Of a stretch of 60,153 bases of DNA, positions 34,759 through 44,014 are shown one piece after another. The notes beneath the pieces are model-generated. The model was not told the DNA's origin. It ran no database searches and was given only the letters and a program-made list of their open reading frames with translations. Location: positions 1-60,153 of the forward strand of contig NZ_FNVD01000015.1 of NCBI RefSeq assembly GCF_900108275.1, in the 5' to 3' direction. This DNA is from Jhaorihella thermophila. Its GTDB lineage: Bacteria; Pseudomonadota; Alphaproteobacteria; Rhodobacterales; Rhodobacteraceae. The number at the start of each line of letters is the position of its first letter. Within the stretch, counting starts at the first letter, position 1. The position numbers were made by a program, and so were the translations under genes.

Positions 34759-36113
34759 TGGGCAAGACACGCAAGACGAAGGCGACGGGGGACGCCCCCT
34801 TGCACAAGATCAACCTGCGCGACGGTTTTCTCGTCCCGAAGGTTCCGTTGCTGATCGGTTTTCTGACCGTTGCCTTTCTGGTGGGCGGGTTCGGCCTGTG
34901 GGCCACCCGCACCGAGATCGCCGGCGCGGTGATCGCGCCGGGCCGGATCGTGGTGGATCAGAACCGGCAGGCGATCCAGCATCCCGACGGCGGCGTGGTC
35001 GAGGAGATCCGCGTCAAGGAAGGCGATGCGGTGCACGAAGGCGATCTGCTGGTGCGGCTGGATTCGACCCGGCTTGCGTCGGATCTCGCGATCGTGGAGT
35101 CCCAGCTGTTCGAGACGATGGCCCGGCGGGCCCGGCTCGAGGCGGAACGCGATGGCGCCGAGGCGATCGCGTTCGATCCGCTGCTGGTCGAACAGGCCCG
35201 GACCGATCCGCTGGTGGCGGCCCGGATGCAGGGGCAGGAACGCCTGTTCCGCGCCCGGCGCGAGTCGCTGGACAAGCAGACTGAACAGCTGCAGGCCCAG
35301 AAAGAGCAACTGGCGAAGCAGATCGCCGGGATCGACGCGCAGATGGACGCCACCCGCCAGCAGCAGGATTTGATCGAGGAAGAGCTGGCCAACCAGCAGA
35401 TCCTGCTGGACAAGGGGCTGGCGCGGCAGGACCGCGTGACCGCCCTGCGGCGGGAAGAGGCCCGCCTGGCCGGAATCCTGGGCAGCCTGGAATCGCAACG
35501 GGCGCAGGCCGAACAGCGCATCGCCGAATTGCAGATCACCGATCTGCGCCTGCGCGCCCGGTTCCGGGAGGACGCCATCACCCAGCTGCGCGACCTGCAG
35601 AACAACGAGGCCCAGCTGCGCGAACAGCGGCGCACGCTGATGACCCGGCTGGACCGGCTCGAGATCCGCGCCCCGATCGACGGGGTGGTCTATGACCTGC
35701 GCGTGCTGGGCCGCCGGTCGGTGATCCGCCCGGCCGAGCCGGTGCTGTTCCTGGTGCCGCAGGACCGGCCGCTGATCATCGAGGCGCGGGTGCCGGTGAT
35801 CAACGTGGACGAGGTGGCGCCGCAGCAGAAGGTGTCGCTGAACTTCTCGGCCTTCCACACGCGGGACATGCTGCAGATGGAAGGCAGGGTCACGCGGATT
35901 TCTCCGGATGCGTTCACCGATCCGCAGACCGGCCAGTCGTGGTATCGGGCCGAGATCCAGCTGCCCCAGGAAGAACTGGCCAAGCTGCCCGAGGGCGAAA
36001 CCCTGGTCCCAGGCATGCCGGTCGAGGCCTTCATCCGGACCCGGGACCGCACGCCGATGGCCTATCTGATCGAACCGCTGACCACCTATTTCAACAAGGC
36101 GTTCCGCAGCTGA
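34758..36113 (+). CDS. Type I secretion membrane-fusion adaptor (HlyD family)
   Basis: 451 residues. Short cytoplasmic tail, one TM helix ([20 protein letters not shown], ~28-47), then a lipoyl/barrel-sandwich half ([31 protein letters not shown]), a long coiled coil (~140-300), the second half ([20 protein letters not shown]) and a beta-barrel with [23 protein letters not shown] near the end. This is the complete PrtE/HlyD form. GGAG seven bases before the ATG at 34758 favours it over the GTG at 34755. A TolC-type outer-membrane partner is not encoded in this window. Confidence 0.93.
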   Translation: MGKTRKTKATGDAPLHKINLRDGFLVPKVPLLIGFLTVAFLVGGFGLWATRTEIAGAVIAPGRIVVDQNRQAIQHPDGGVVEEIRVKEGDAVHEGDLLVRLDSTRLASDLAIVESQLFETMARRARLEAERDGAEAIAFDPLLVEQARTDPLVAARMQGQERLFRARRESLDKQTEQLQAQKEQLAKQIAGIDAQMDATRQQQDLIEEELANQQILLDKGLARQDRVTALRREEARLAGILGSLESQRAQAEQRIAELQITDLRLRARFREDAITQLRDLQNNEAQLREQRRTLMTRLDRLEIRAPIDGVVYDLRVLGRRSVIRPAEPVLFLVPQDRPLIIEARVPVINVDEVAPQQKVSLNFSAFHTRDMLQMEGRVTRISPDAFTDPQTGQSWYRAEIQLPQEELAKLPEGETLVPGMPVEAFIRTRDRTPMAYLIEPLTTYFNKAFRS

Positions 36114-36542
36114 CAACCGGGCCCGCGCCGCGGGCCTTGCGTGCCGGCGAGGTATTGCCTTGCCGGCATTTTTCATGTCGCCCGAACGGACCGGGGATCG
36201 TTTCGTCTCGCGCGGGTTCCGGCCATTCGGACCGTGCCGGATCGGCGCGCCGCCCGTGCGGAGTCCATCCGCGCGCCCGCCTTTTCGGACCGGGCAGGCA
36301 ACGGTTTCGCCCGCCTCCCGTGAGAGCATGGCACGGTGTCAAAATCGGCAACAGTTTGTTTCTGTTTATCAACAATAAATCTCCCGGATTGTCCCCATTT
36401 GGGGGTATCGGGACTCCCCTCTTCGACAGAGCATGAATTCGAGGCACTGCGCGGAATGGTCCGCGTCATGTCTTTGTGACCCGGCGGCCGTGTGATTTGG
36501 GCCCGGGGGCAATTGTTGAAACTTCTTACGGGGGTAAAAAGA
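36114..36542. promoter_or_regulatory. 429-bp region between the secretion operon and the RTX gene
   Basis: No gene supported. It starts with a terminator (36142-36173). An AT-rich section (about 36345-36385, TTTGTTTCTGTTTATCAACAA and following) and a small hairpin CCCC-ATTT-GGGG near 36392 precede the RTX gene, which therefore probably has its own promoter and can be expressed separately from its exporter. Confidence 0.5.
36142..36173 (+). terminator. Rho-independent terminator after the HlyD gene
   Basis: Stem TGCCGGC (36142-36148) with GCCGGCA (36162-36168), an inner AGG/CCT pair, then five T. It ends the ABC-HlyD transcript. Confidence 0.75.
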
Positions 36543-38696
36543 ATGTCGCATATTACTTGGTCTTCAGTGAGCGGCGTGTGGAACAACACGAATGGCGGCG
36601 CGACACCGAACAGCGACGTGGCCGTGTTCACGCCGTTCGAAAACAAGGCGCGGATGCTGAGCGGCAATGATGTCGCTGTCGGCAACGCCAACACCAACTA
36701 CATCGCCGGCAATGGCGGCAACGACTTCCTGGTCGGCATGGGCGCCGCTGACCGCCTGCTGGGCGGCAGCGGTCAGGACGCGCTCGTGGGCGATGCCTTC
36801 GTCGACCTGATCGGGGTCGCCGGCAACGACGAAATCTCCGGCGGCAGGGGCAATGATGTCATCGCCGGCAATGGCGGCAACGACTGGCTGAACGGCGACT
36901 ACGACAATGACCTGGTGTTCGGCGGCGCCGGCAACGACACCGTGATCGGCAGCTATGGCAACGACTGCCTGCTGGGCGGCACCGGCAACGACCGGGTCTT
37001 TGGCCACACCGGCAATGACCTGATGTTCGGCCAGAACGGCAATGACGCCATGTTCGGCGGCTATGGCATTGACAGCATGTCGGGCGGCACCGGGCACGAC
37101 ACCCTTTATGGCGGTGGTAACCGTGACTTCCTGGCCGGCAACGCGGGCAACGACTACCTGCATGGCGGCAGTGACAACGACACCCTGATCGGTGGTTCCG
37201 GCGACGACAACATGCGTGGCGGTTACGGCTGGGACAAGATGTTCGGCGGCAATGGCGACGACGCCATGAACGGCGAGAACGGCAACGACTACATGGATGG
37301 CGGCGCCGGCAACGACAACATGAAGGGCGGCGCCCATGACGACACCCTGATCGGCGGCGAAGGCGACGACATCATCGAAGGCAACGACAATGCCGACTGC
37401 ATCGATGGTGGCGAAGGCAACGACCGGATCTGGGGCGACAACCAGATCGGTCCCGATGCGGCCGGCCGCGCGGCTGACCTGATCGACGGCGGTTCCGGCA
37501 ACGACACGATCGATGCGGGCCAGGATGACGACGAGGTTCGCGGCGGCACCGGCAACGATTCGATCCTGGGCAACACCGGCAATGACACGCTGGGCGGCAA
37601 TGCGGGCAATGACACGATCCGCGGCGGCGACGGCAATGACGACATCACCGGCGATGACGCCAACGACAGCGTCGGCGGCAACGACTGGCTGTTCGGCGAT
37701 GCCGGCAATGACGAAATCGACGGCCGTGCCGGCAATGATTATGTCGACGGTGGCACCGGCTATGACTGCGTCGCGGGTGGCGACGGCAGCGACAGGGTGA
37801 CCGGCGGCGATGACAACGACACCGTCAATGGCGGCGAAGGCAACGACTATCTGACCGGTGGCGATGGCGATGACCTGGTCAACGGCGGCACCGGCAACGA
37901 TGTCGTGCATGGCGACAACGGGTTCATCCTTTGGGGTCCGAGCTTCGAGAGCATCTCGGCCAATATCGGCGACGACACCGTTCTGGGCGGCTTGGGCAAC
38001 GACATCGTCTATGGCGACAAGGGCTCCGACTGCGTGATCGGCGACGAAGGCAATGACCAGCTGTGGGGCGGCGCCGAAGGCGATACCTTCCAGTTCGGCT
38101 TCTACGGCAATGGCGTCCATCGTCTGGATATCGGCGATGACAAGATCAAGGACTTCTCGACCTCCAATTCGGACGTGCTGTCCTTTGATACCGATCTCGA
38201 GGGCCACCTGAAGGCCAAGATCATCGGCAACGACGTGCTCTTTACCGTCAAGAACAGCGCGCCGGGCACCGACGCCGATGGCGATACCGTCCTCGTCGAA
38301 GGTCTGGTGAACCAGGTTCAGGCGCTCAAGGCCGCTGCCCTGCTGCCGCAGGACTCGGACACCACGAGCAACGCGATCATGGCCGCGCTGGAGCAGTATT
38401 ACGGTGTTGACCCGCTGACCGGCGACGGCAAGGGCGTCATCGTCTACGAGGACAAGTGGGTCCGCCTGCCCGAGTGCAATCCGGATGATCCCCAGGTCGA
38501 GTGGGAGCTGATGAAGCAGCCGCATGATTACAGTGGGAAGGCGCTCGAGACCGAGCATATCGGCGACGACATCCCGAACACGACCATGTTGGACATTGCC
38601 CAACAGGCCTATGATGAAGACGGTTATGGCGAAGACACGAACGTCTGGATTGATGGTGCGCTGTATTACGACCTGACCACCGAGGGCGTGATCTGA
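36543..38696 (+). CDS. RTX calcium-binding secreted protein
   Basis: 717 residues, acidic. After a short N-terminus (MSHITWSSVSGVWNNTNGGA), residues ~50-500 are a nearly uninterrupted series of several dozen RTX nonapeptides of the form GGxGNDxxx (GGAGNDTVIG, GGTGNDRVFG, GNAGNDYLHG), which fold as calcium-dependent parallel beta-rolls. The C-terminal ~200 residues are different: FQFGFYGNGVHRLDIGDDKI, KDFSTSNSDVLSFDTD and an end rich in acidic residues with TTEGVI, fitting an uncleaved type I secretion signal. It lies downstream of the exporter genes and is the likely main substrate. No enzymatic domain is visible, so a structural, adhesin or matrix role is inferred. Confidence 0.93.
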   Translation: MSHITWSSVSGVWNNTNGGATPNSDVAVFTPFENKARMLSGNDVAVGNANTNYIAGNGGNDFLVGMGAADRLLGGSGQDALVGDAFVDLIGVAGNDEISGGRGNDVIAGNGGNDWLNGDYDNDLVFGGAGNDTVIGSYGNDCLLGGTGNDRVFGHTGNDLMFGQNGNDAMFGGYGIDSMSGGTGHDTLYGGGNRDFLAGNAGNDYLHGGSDNDTLIGGSGDDNMRGGYGWDKMFGGNGDDAMNGENGNDYMDGGAGNDNMKGGAHDDTLIGGEGDDIIEGNDNADCIDGGEGNDRIWGDNQIGPDAAGRAADLIDGGSGNDTIDAGQDDDEVRGGTGNDSILGNTGNDTLGGNAGNDTIRGGDGNDDITGDDANDSVGGNDWLFGDAGNDEIDGRAGNDYVDGGTGYDCVAGGDGSDRVTGGDDNDTVNGGEGNDYLTGGDGDDLVNGGTGNDVVHGDNGFILWGPSFESISANIGDDTVLGGLGNDIVYGDKGSDCVIGDEGNDQLWGGAEGDTFQFGFYGNGVHRLDIGDDKIKDFSTSNSDVLSFDTDLEGHLKAKIIGNDVLFTVKNSAPGTDADGDTVLVEGLVNQVQALKAAALLPQDSDTTSNAIMAALEQYYGVDPLTGDGKGVIVYEDKWVRLPECNPDDPQVEWELMKQPHDYSGKALETEHIGDDIPNTTMLDIAQQAYDEDGYGEDTNVWIDGALYYDLTTEGVI

Positions 38697-38724
38697 GCCA
38701 GCCTCGGGTGACTTGACAGACAAC

Positions 38725-38750
38725 GGAAACCGCCCCGCGGGGCGGTTTCC
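38725..38750. terminator. 26-bp perfect palindrome after the RTX gene
   Basis: GGAAACCGCCCCG and its exact complement, with no loop. It lies between the RTX gene and the convergent glycosyltransferase gene and would fold on either strand; bidirectional termination is likely. Confidence 0.65.
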
Positions 38751-38810
38751 TCAGAGAAGGAAGGACCGGGTTCGGACCGGTTCACGACTGGCTCCGGGCT
38801 CGTCCCCCGG

Positions 38811-38840
38811 CACCGCCCCTTCACAGGGGCGGTGTTTTTT
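38811..38840 (+). terminator. Rho-independent terminator
   Basis: CACCGCCCC-TTCACA-GGGGCGGTG followed by six T: a textbook intrinsic terminator for the rightward RTX transcript, 28 bases before the end of the leftward glycosyltransferase gene. Confidence 0.88.
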
Positions 38841-38867
38841 GTCGGGCAGGGATGTTTCCCGGCGGGA

Positions 38868-41645
38868 TCAGCCGCCGAAAATGGCGGATGCCGGCACCGC
38901 GCGGGCCTGTGCGCGCAATTCCGCGCCGCGGGCACGGGCGCGGGCGCTGGCCGTCTCCAGCCCGCCGGGGCCGTCCAGAAGCCGCGCAAGCGCCCGGGCC
39001 GCGGCGGTCGTGTCGCCGGTCGGCACCACCGCGCCGGCGCCGCTGTCGCCGATCAGCTCGGGCGGGGTGCCGCGATCCCAGGCGATCACGGGCCGGCCCG
39101 CGGTCAAGGCCTCCAGCACCGTGCGGCCAAAGCTTTCGGCCACGCGCGACAGGCTCATTACCACATCCGCCTGCGCCAGCGCCTCGGCCGGGCCGGCGGC
39201 ATAGCCGGCATGGCTGACATTGGCCGGCAGCGGCTTCAGCCGGTCCAGGTCGGGCGTGTCCGGCCCGATCAGCACGAACCGGGCGCGGCCGCGCGGCGTG
39301 GCGCGGGCGACGGCCATGAAATCGGCGATCCCCTTTCTGGCCGAAAGGCTGCCGATCAGCGCCACCCGCGGCGGGCTGGCCGGGGCAAAGGGCAGATGGG
39401 CCAGCGCCGGATCCACCGTGTTCGGCACCACCGTGACCGGACGGGCTGCGCCCAGCCAGTCGGCCACCGCGCGGGAATTGGCGACGAAACGGGTGGCCAG
39501 GCGGGTCAGATGGTCGCGCAGATCGGCGGCGGACAGGCCCAGATCAAGACAGAGCCGGGGATCCTGGGCGGGCAGTTCGCGCACATGCACCACCGCCGGC
39601 ACGCCGGCGGCACGGGCCGCCCGCAGGGGGGCGTCCATCACCGCCGTGTTCTGATGGAGCTCGACCGCGCCGCTGTCGCGGATCAGCCGGGTCAGGCGCT
39701 CCAGCGTCGCCGGATGGGATGCAACGCCGCCGAACAGCCAGCCCATCGGCACCACATGCACCCGGTGGCTGCGGGCCCGGAGCGCGGCCAGGTAGTCGGC
39801 GTTCAGCACATGCGGCAGCACCACCGACGGGGTCCACCCCGCCGCCACCGCGCGGTCGAGCATATCCAGCAGCGACCGTTCCGCGCCATAGACCCGTTCC
39901 CGGGCCTGGTGGCCACAGAACAGCAGTCCCCGGCCCGGTGCGGCGGGGGGCAGGGCGCCGGCGAACACCGGCAGCGGCGCCAGCCCGGCGGCGCGGCCCC
40001 GGTCCAGGTAATGCTCCAGCGCCGGAGCATCCCCGATCCCGTGGGCCAGCCGGTAGGCCGAGGTCGAGAAATCCGGCCCCGGATCGCGCCCCTCGGTCTC
40101 GCCCCGCTCCAGGTAATGGGCCAGCCCGTCCACCTCGGCCGCGCGCAGGTCGTGATAGGTCTGCATGTACCAGCGGTCGTCCCACAGCCCCGAGCCTTCG
40201 ATGCGTGATTCCCGCGTGGGTGCGGCGGGCGGGTCGCCGATCGCCAGTTCCGGGGGCAGGTCGAAGGGGCGCCGGGCGGGGTGGCGCGGCAGCGGCAGGT
40301 CGGGCTGCATCCGGGCATGCCAGCGCCGGCCGGCCAGGTGATAGGCGCGGCGGGGCCCGTAATACTGGCTGGCGATCGAGGTCGCCTTGTCCTGCGTCAG
40401 CGAGCCGGGGCTGATCCGTCCGAAAGACAGCGGCAGGCCCGGGGTCACGCTGGCGACGGCGTCGTCTCCGAAGGCCGCGCGCAGCCGGTTCAGATATTCG
40501 CTGTCGGCGCCGGCGCGGGCGCGGTCCCAGTAGCCCAGGGTTTCGCGCAGTTCGATGCGGAACATCAGCGACGAGATGTTGGGATAGATCAGTCCGGCAT
40601 CGCCCCACCACCGGGTAAAGCGCAGATCCGGCGTGGTGCGCACCCAATGCGAGATGCTGGCGGCGCGGGCCGGCGCGCGCAGCAGGGCCGTCACCTGCCG
40701 GGCGATCCGCGCCGGATGGGCCCAGTCGTCGGCATCCAGCACGGTGAAGAAGGCCCCGCGCGCGGCCGCGAGCCCCGCATTGCGCGCCGGATAGGCGCCC
40801 GGTTCCGCCGCGCCGTCGATCAGCCGGATGCGCGCATCGGCAGCCGCGGCCCGGCGCACCCGGTCGGCGGTGGCATCGGTCGAGCCGTTGTCCACCACCA
40901 GGATCTCCAGGTTGCGCCAGCTCTGGGCGCCGAGGCTGGCCAGGGCCGCGTCGATCGTGGCGGCGGCGTTGCGGGCGGGCATGATCACGCTGACCAGGGG
41001 GCCGTCGCGCCGCCGCGGCGCCGGCCAGGCCGGGGCGAGCCGGTCAAAGGCCGGGGCGTTGCCGTCGCGCACCGTCACCCCGCCCAGCCCCCGGCGCGCG
41101 AACAGAAGCGCCATGCGGCGGCGCCAGGCGGGGCCGAAGCCGAGGGTGGCGGCGGCGATGTTGGCGGCGGCCAGCTCCAGATCGGGCAGCCGGCCGAAGG
41201 CGCGCACCGCGCGGCGGCACAGATCCGCAGCCCGCGGGGCGTTGCCGGTCATCAGCGCCGCCTCGATCGCCAGAAGCGCATGATCGGGTTGGCAGAATCC
41301 GCCGATCAGGTCGCGGCCGGGGTCGAGCGGCGCCAGCCAGGCATCGGCGGCGGCCCAGTCGTCGCGCCGCGCCGCCGCCCGCGCGCAGGCCAGCGCCGCC
41401 TGCACCCGTTCGGCGCGGTCCGGGGCGGCGCGGGCCAGCCGTTCCAGCGCCGCTTCGCCCTCGTCGAGAAAACCGCCCAGCAGATCGCGTTCGCGCCGGG
41501 GCGTGTGGATGGCGCAGGGCAGCCGGCCTTCGCGGCGGCCGTGGCGGCGATAGTGGCGCAGCGGATCGATGCCGGCGGCGGCCACGTCGTCATGCACCTC
41601 GAGATACCAGTCGGGGTCGAAATATCCGGGCCGGCAGGCGGACAT
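38868..41645 (-). CDS. Bifunctional glycosyltransferase (family 2 plus family 4 domains)
   Basis: 925 residues. Residues ~215-420 are a GT-A (family 2) domain: VSVIMPARNAAATIDAALAS, LEILVVDNGSTDATADRV, FFTVLDADDWAHP. Residues ~600-915 are a GT-B (family 4) domain ending in RVAESFGRTVLEALTAGRPV and WDRGTPPELIGDSGAGAVVP. The small repeated module is present at the N-terminus (FDPDWYLEVHDDVAAAGIDP, LRHYRRHGRREGR) and again between the two catalytic domains (WDDRWYMQTYHDLRAAEVDG, LAHYLERGETEGR). The ATG at 41645 is preferred to a TTG at 41651. Divergent from the large rightward cluster. It could add two different sugars in succession; the specificity is unknown. Confidence 0.85.
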   Translation of the reverse strand: MSACRPGYFDPDWYLEVHDDVAAAGIDPLRHYRRHGRREGRLPCAIHTPRRERDLLGGFLDEGEAALERLARAAPDRAERVQAALACARAAARRDDWAAADAWLAPLDPGRDLIGGFCQPDHALLAIEAALMTGNAPRAADLCRRAVRAFGRLPDLELAAANIAAATLGFGPAWRRRMALLFARRGLGGVTVRDGNAPAFDRLAPAWPAPRRRDGPLVSVIMPARNAAATIDAALASLGAQSWRNLEILVVDNGSTDATADRVRRAAAADARIRLIDGAAEPGAYPARNAGLAAARGAFFTVLDADDWAHPARIARQVTALLRAPARAASISHWVRTTPDLRFTRWWGDAGLIYPNISSLMFRIELRETLGYWDRARAGADSEYLNRLRAAFGDDAVASVTPGLPLSFGRISPGSLTQDKATSIASQYYGPRRAYHLAGRRWHARMQPDLPLPRHPARRPFDLPPELAIGDPPAAPTRESRIEGSGLWDDRWYMQTYHDLRAAEVDGLAHYLERGETEGRDPGPDFSTSAYRLAHGIGDAPALEHYLDRGRAAGLAPLPVFAGALPPAAPGRGLLFCGHQARERVYGAERSLLDMLDRAVAAGWTPSVVLPHVLNADYLAALRARSHRVHVVPMGWLFGGVASHPATLERLTRLIRDSGAVELHQNTAVMDAPLRAARAAGVPAVVHVRELPAQDPRLCLDLGLSAADLRDHLTRLATRFVANSRAVADWLGAARPVTVVPNTVDPALAHLPFAPASPPRVALIGSLSARKGIADFMAVARATPRGRARFVLIGPDTPDLDRLKPLPANVSHAGYAAGPAEALAQADVVMSLSRVAESFGRTVLEALTAGRPVIAWDRGTPPELIGDSGAGAVVPTGDTTAAARALARLLDGPGGLETASARARARGAELRAQARAVPASAIFGG

Positions 41646-41813
41646 CGGCAAAGCTCCGGTGCGGTTTCTCGGGCGCGCGGGCCGGGGGCGCGGGCCGTCC
41701 GGCGGGGGGATCGACAGGACACTGGCACTTTACAACCCGGACAATCAAGGCCATTCAGAAACGGATCCGCCCGCCTTTTCCCAAGTCCCAGAGCCGGCAT
41801 TCCCGAGCGTTCC
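41646..41813. promoter_or_regulatory. Divergent promoter region of the glycosyltransferase block
   Basis: 168 bases between the leftward bifunctional glycosyltransferase and the rightward cluster that begins at 41814. The middle part (GACACTGGCACTTTACAACCC) is the least GC-rich and is the likely promoter area; no exact boxes can be defended. Confidence 0.4.
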
Positions 41814-42329
41814 ATGACCGATCCAGACCGTTCCAGCCCAGACCGGACGGCCGCGCCCGACACGGTCGAGACGCTTCAGGCGCGGGTCGAAGCGCTCTAT
41901 CTGGAATCCCGGACCCTGCACCGGGAAGTGCGCCGATTGCAGGCGGTCCAGCCGGTGCTGGGGCTTCGTCCCCGCACGCCGTCGCCCGTGATGCGGCTGG
42001 CGATGCGGCTGATGCCGGGGCTGCGGCGGCGGCACCATCTGCGCATGATCCGCGAAAGCGGCCTGTTCGATGGCGACTGGTATCTGGCCGCCTATCCGGA
42101 TGTCGCCGCCGCCGGGCTGGATCCGGCGGTGCACTTTCTGCTGCATGGCGCGGAGGAGCGGCGCAATCCGGGGCCGCATTTCGACACGGCCCATTATCTG
42201 GCCCTTTACCCGGACATCGCCGAAAGCGGCCTGAATCCGCTGGTGCATTACTTGCAGGCGGGCTGGGCCGAGGGGCGCTCGATCCGGCCCGGAATGCCTC
42301 CCCGCAATGCCGCGGGGGGCGGCCGGTGA
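41814..42329 (+). CDS. Small protein with coiled coil and two glycosyltransferase-associated modules
   Basis: 171 residues, first gene of the rightward cluster. The N-terminal part predicts as a coiled coil (VETLQARVEALYLESRTLHR, EVRRLQAVQ), followed by a basic segment (RLAMRLMPGLRRRHHLRMI). The C-terminal half is two tandem copies of the small module: FDGDWYLAAYPDVAAAGLDP with VHFLLHGAEERRNPGP, then FDTAHYLALYPDIAESGLNP with LVHYLQAGWAEGRSI. It has no catalytic domain, so it seems to be a stand-alone version of the module fused to glycosyltransferases elsewhere in the window. A scaffolding role is possible. The stop overlaps the next gene. Confidence 0.8.
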   Translation: MTDPDRSSPDRTAAPDTVETLQARVEALYLESRTLHREVRRLQAVQPVLGLRPRTPSPVMRLAMRLMPGLRRRHHLRMIRESGLFDGDWYLAAYPDVAAAGLDPAVHFLLHGAEERRNPGPHFDTAHYLALYPDIAESGLNPLVHYLQAGWAEGRSIRPGMPPRNAAGGGR

Positions 42330-44014
42330 TGCCGCTTTCGGCGCTGCCGGGGCGGCTGGCCTATGTGGTCGGCGACAGTCATCCCTGGTCGTCCGGCAGC
42401 TACGCGGCGCGCGTGCACCGGGTGGCGTGCGCGCTGGCCCGGGCGGGGATCGAGGTGATCGTGTTCGGCCGTCCGGGGCTGCCCTGGGACATGGCCCCGA
42501 CGTCCGACGACATCGAGCCCGAGCTGCGCATCGACGGGGTGCGCCATGTGTTTCTGCCCGGCTCCGCCCCGCCGGGCGCATCCCGCCGTGATCGGTTGCG
42601 CCATGCCGAAACCGCCCTGGCCGAGGCGTTCGGGATCTTCCGTCCGGCGCTGGTGCTGGCGGCGTCGGATTGGGAAAACGCCGAGCCCGCGCTCAATGCC
42701 GCGCGGCGGTGGGGCTGCGGCTTCTGGTGCGAACAGTTCGGGTTCTGGGAACGGGTGCCCGGCGCCGAACACCCCGGCTTTGCGGGCACCGAGGAGGCCG
42801 CCCGGATCCGCGCCAATGCGCTGCGCGTGGCGCAGGCGGCGCAGGGGGTTCTGGTCCAGAGCGCGGCGATGCGGGATGAGCTGGCCGCCGCCGGGCTGCC
42901 GCCGTCGCGGCTGCACATGGCGGCGGACGGGTTTCCCGCCATTCCTCCGACGCCTCCCCGCGCAGAGCGGCTGCGACAGCGCCGGGCGCTGGGGCTTGGC
43001 GCGCGGTTCGTGATCGGCCATGCCGGGGCGCTCTGCCCCGAGGATGGCGCCGATGGCCTGCTGGCGCTGCTCGACCGGCTGGTGCGGGCGGGGATCGACG
43101 CGGCCCTGCTGTTGCCCGCGCCGCCGGCCATGTCTGCGCCGCAGACCGCGCTGGCGGCGCGGATCCGGGCCGAGGCGGGGCGGCGGGGCCTGGCGAAGCG
43201 GCTGGTTTTCGCCGCCCGCCCCCCCGGAGACCGGGCGGCGGGATGGATGCGGATGGCCGATGCGCTGGTTCTGCCGCGCCGGGCGGTGCCGGCAACGGCG
43301 CTGGCGGCGGCGCCCGAACCCTGGCTGGCGGCGGCCTGCGGCGTGCCGATGGTATCATCCGACATCCCGCCGCTGAACCGGATCGCCGGCGTCACCGGCG
43401 CGCGGCTCTGCCCGGCGGACGACCCCGAGGCGCTTGTGGCCGCCTTGACGGAAATCGCCGAAACGCCCCAGCCAGAGCCTGTTTTCGACCCTGACCCCGC
43501 CTTGCGGTGGACGGCGCGGATCGCACCTGCGGCGGCGATCCTGCGGGCGGCCTGCGGCGCGGGAACGGCGCGTCGGGCCGCGGACAGGGTGCCGCCCGCG
43601 CCGGGCGGGTTCGACCTGCGGCAGCTGCCGCAGGTGGCCTTGCGCGGCGTGCTGACGCCCGCGACGCTCGCGGTTCTGGGGCCGGGGCGCGGGCTGCCGG
43701 CAGAGGCGCGGGCCGCAGGGGAACGGCCGATCCGGCTGACCCGCGCGAACATCCTCGGGACGCTCGCTACCGCCGCGCCGGGACTGTTCGTGATCGACTG
43801 GGCCGGCCTGCAGGACGAGCCTGGGGAATGGGACGGGCTCTGGGGCAGCGACCACATGCGTCTGAACCGGCAGGTGATGGATGCCTGCCGGATCGCGCTG
43901 GATCGCGGGTGGCGGGTGCAGGTGATCGGGCCGGTGGACCGGGCGCGTGCGCCGCTGTTCCGCACCGTGGCCGGCGTGGTCGAGGAAGTTGCCCCGCAGG
44001 AGGCCGCCCGATGA
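42329..44014 (+). CDS. Family 4-like glycosyltransferase
   Basis: 561 residues. The first ~390 residues follow a GT-B plan: RLAYVVGDSHPWSSGSYAAR at the N-terminus (acceptor domain), FVIGHAGALCPEDGADGLLA starting the donor domain, and PWLAAACGVPMVSSDIPPLNRI where family 4 enzymes have their conserved acidic helix; the first glutamate is not obvious. The final ~160 residues (LRQLPQVALRGVLTPATLAV to VIDWAGLQDEPGEWDGLWGS) belong to no family I recognise. ATG 42329 overlaps the previous stop; a GTG at 42326 is possible. The CAGAGCCTGTTT word lies inside this gene. Confidence 0.7.
   Translation: MPLSALPGRLAYVVGDSHPWSSGSYAARVHRVACALARAGIEVIVFGRPGLPWDMAPTSDDIEPELRIDGVRHVFLPGSAPPGASRRDRLRHAETALAEAFGIFRPALVLAASDWENAEPALNAARRWGCGFWCEQFGFWERVPGAEHPGFAGTEEAARIRANALRVAQAAQGVLVQSAAMRDELAAAGLPPSRLHMAADGFPAIPPTPPRAERLRQRRALGLGARFVIGHAGALCPEDGADGLLALLDRLVRAGIDAALLLPAPPAMSAPQTALAARIRAEAGRRGLAKRLVFAARPPGDRAAGWMRMADALVLPRRAVPATALAAAPEPWLAAACGVPMVSSDIPPLNRIAGVTGARLCPADDPEALVAALTEIAETPQPEPVFDPDPALRWTARIAPAAAILRAACGAGTARRAADRVPPAPGGFDLRQLPQVALRGVLTPATLAVLGPGRGLPAEARAAGERPIRLTRANILGTLATAAPGLFVIDWAGLQDEPGEWDGLWGSDHMRLNRQVMDACRIALDRGWRVQVIGPVDRARAPLFRTVAGVVEEVAPQEAAR
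43473..43484 (+). repeat. 12-mer CAGAGCCTGTTT
   Basis: Exact copy of the word at 6178 and 12135, here in coding sequence (PEPV) of the glycosyltransferase gene. Confidence 0.8.

Noticed and set aside
36543-38696. DNA repeats in the RTX gene as a CRISPR-like array
   Set aside because: The 27-bp periodicity is in frame, degenerate and encodes RTX nonapeptides; there are no conserved repeats with unique spacers.
36564-38723. Leftward frame of 719 codons over the RTX gene
   Set aside because: Regular Val/Ala/Ile pattern is only the complement of the GGxGNDxxx repeats.
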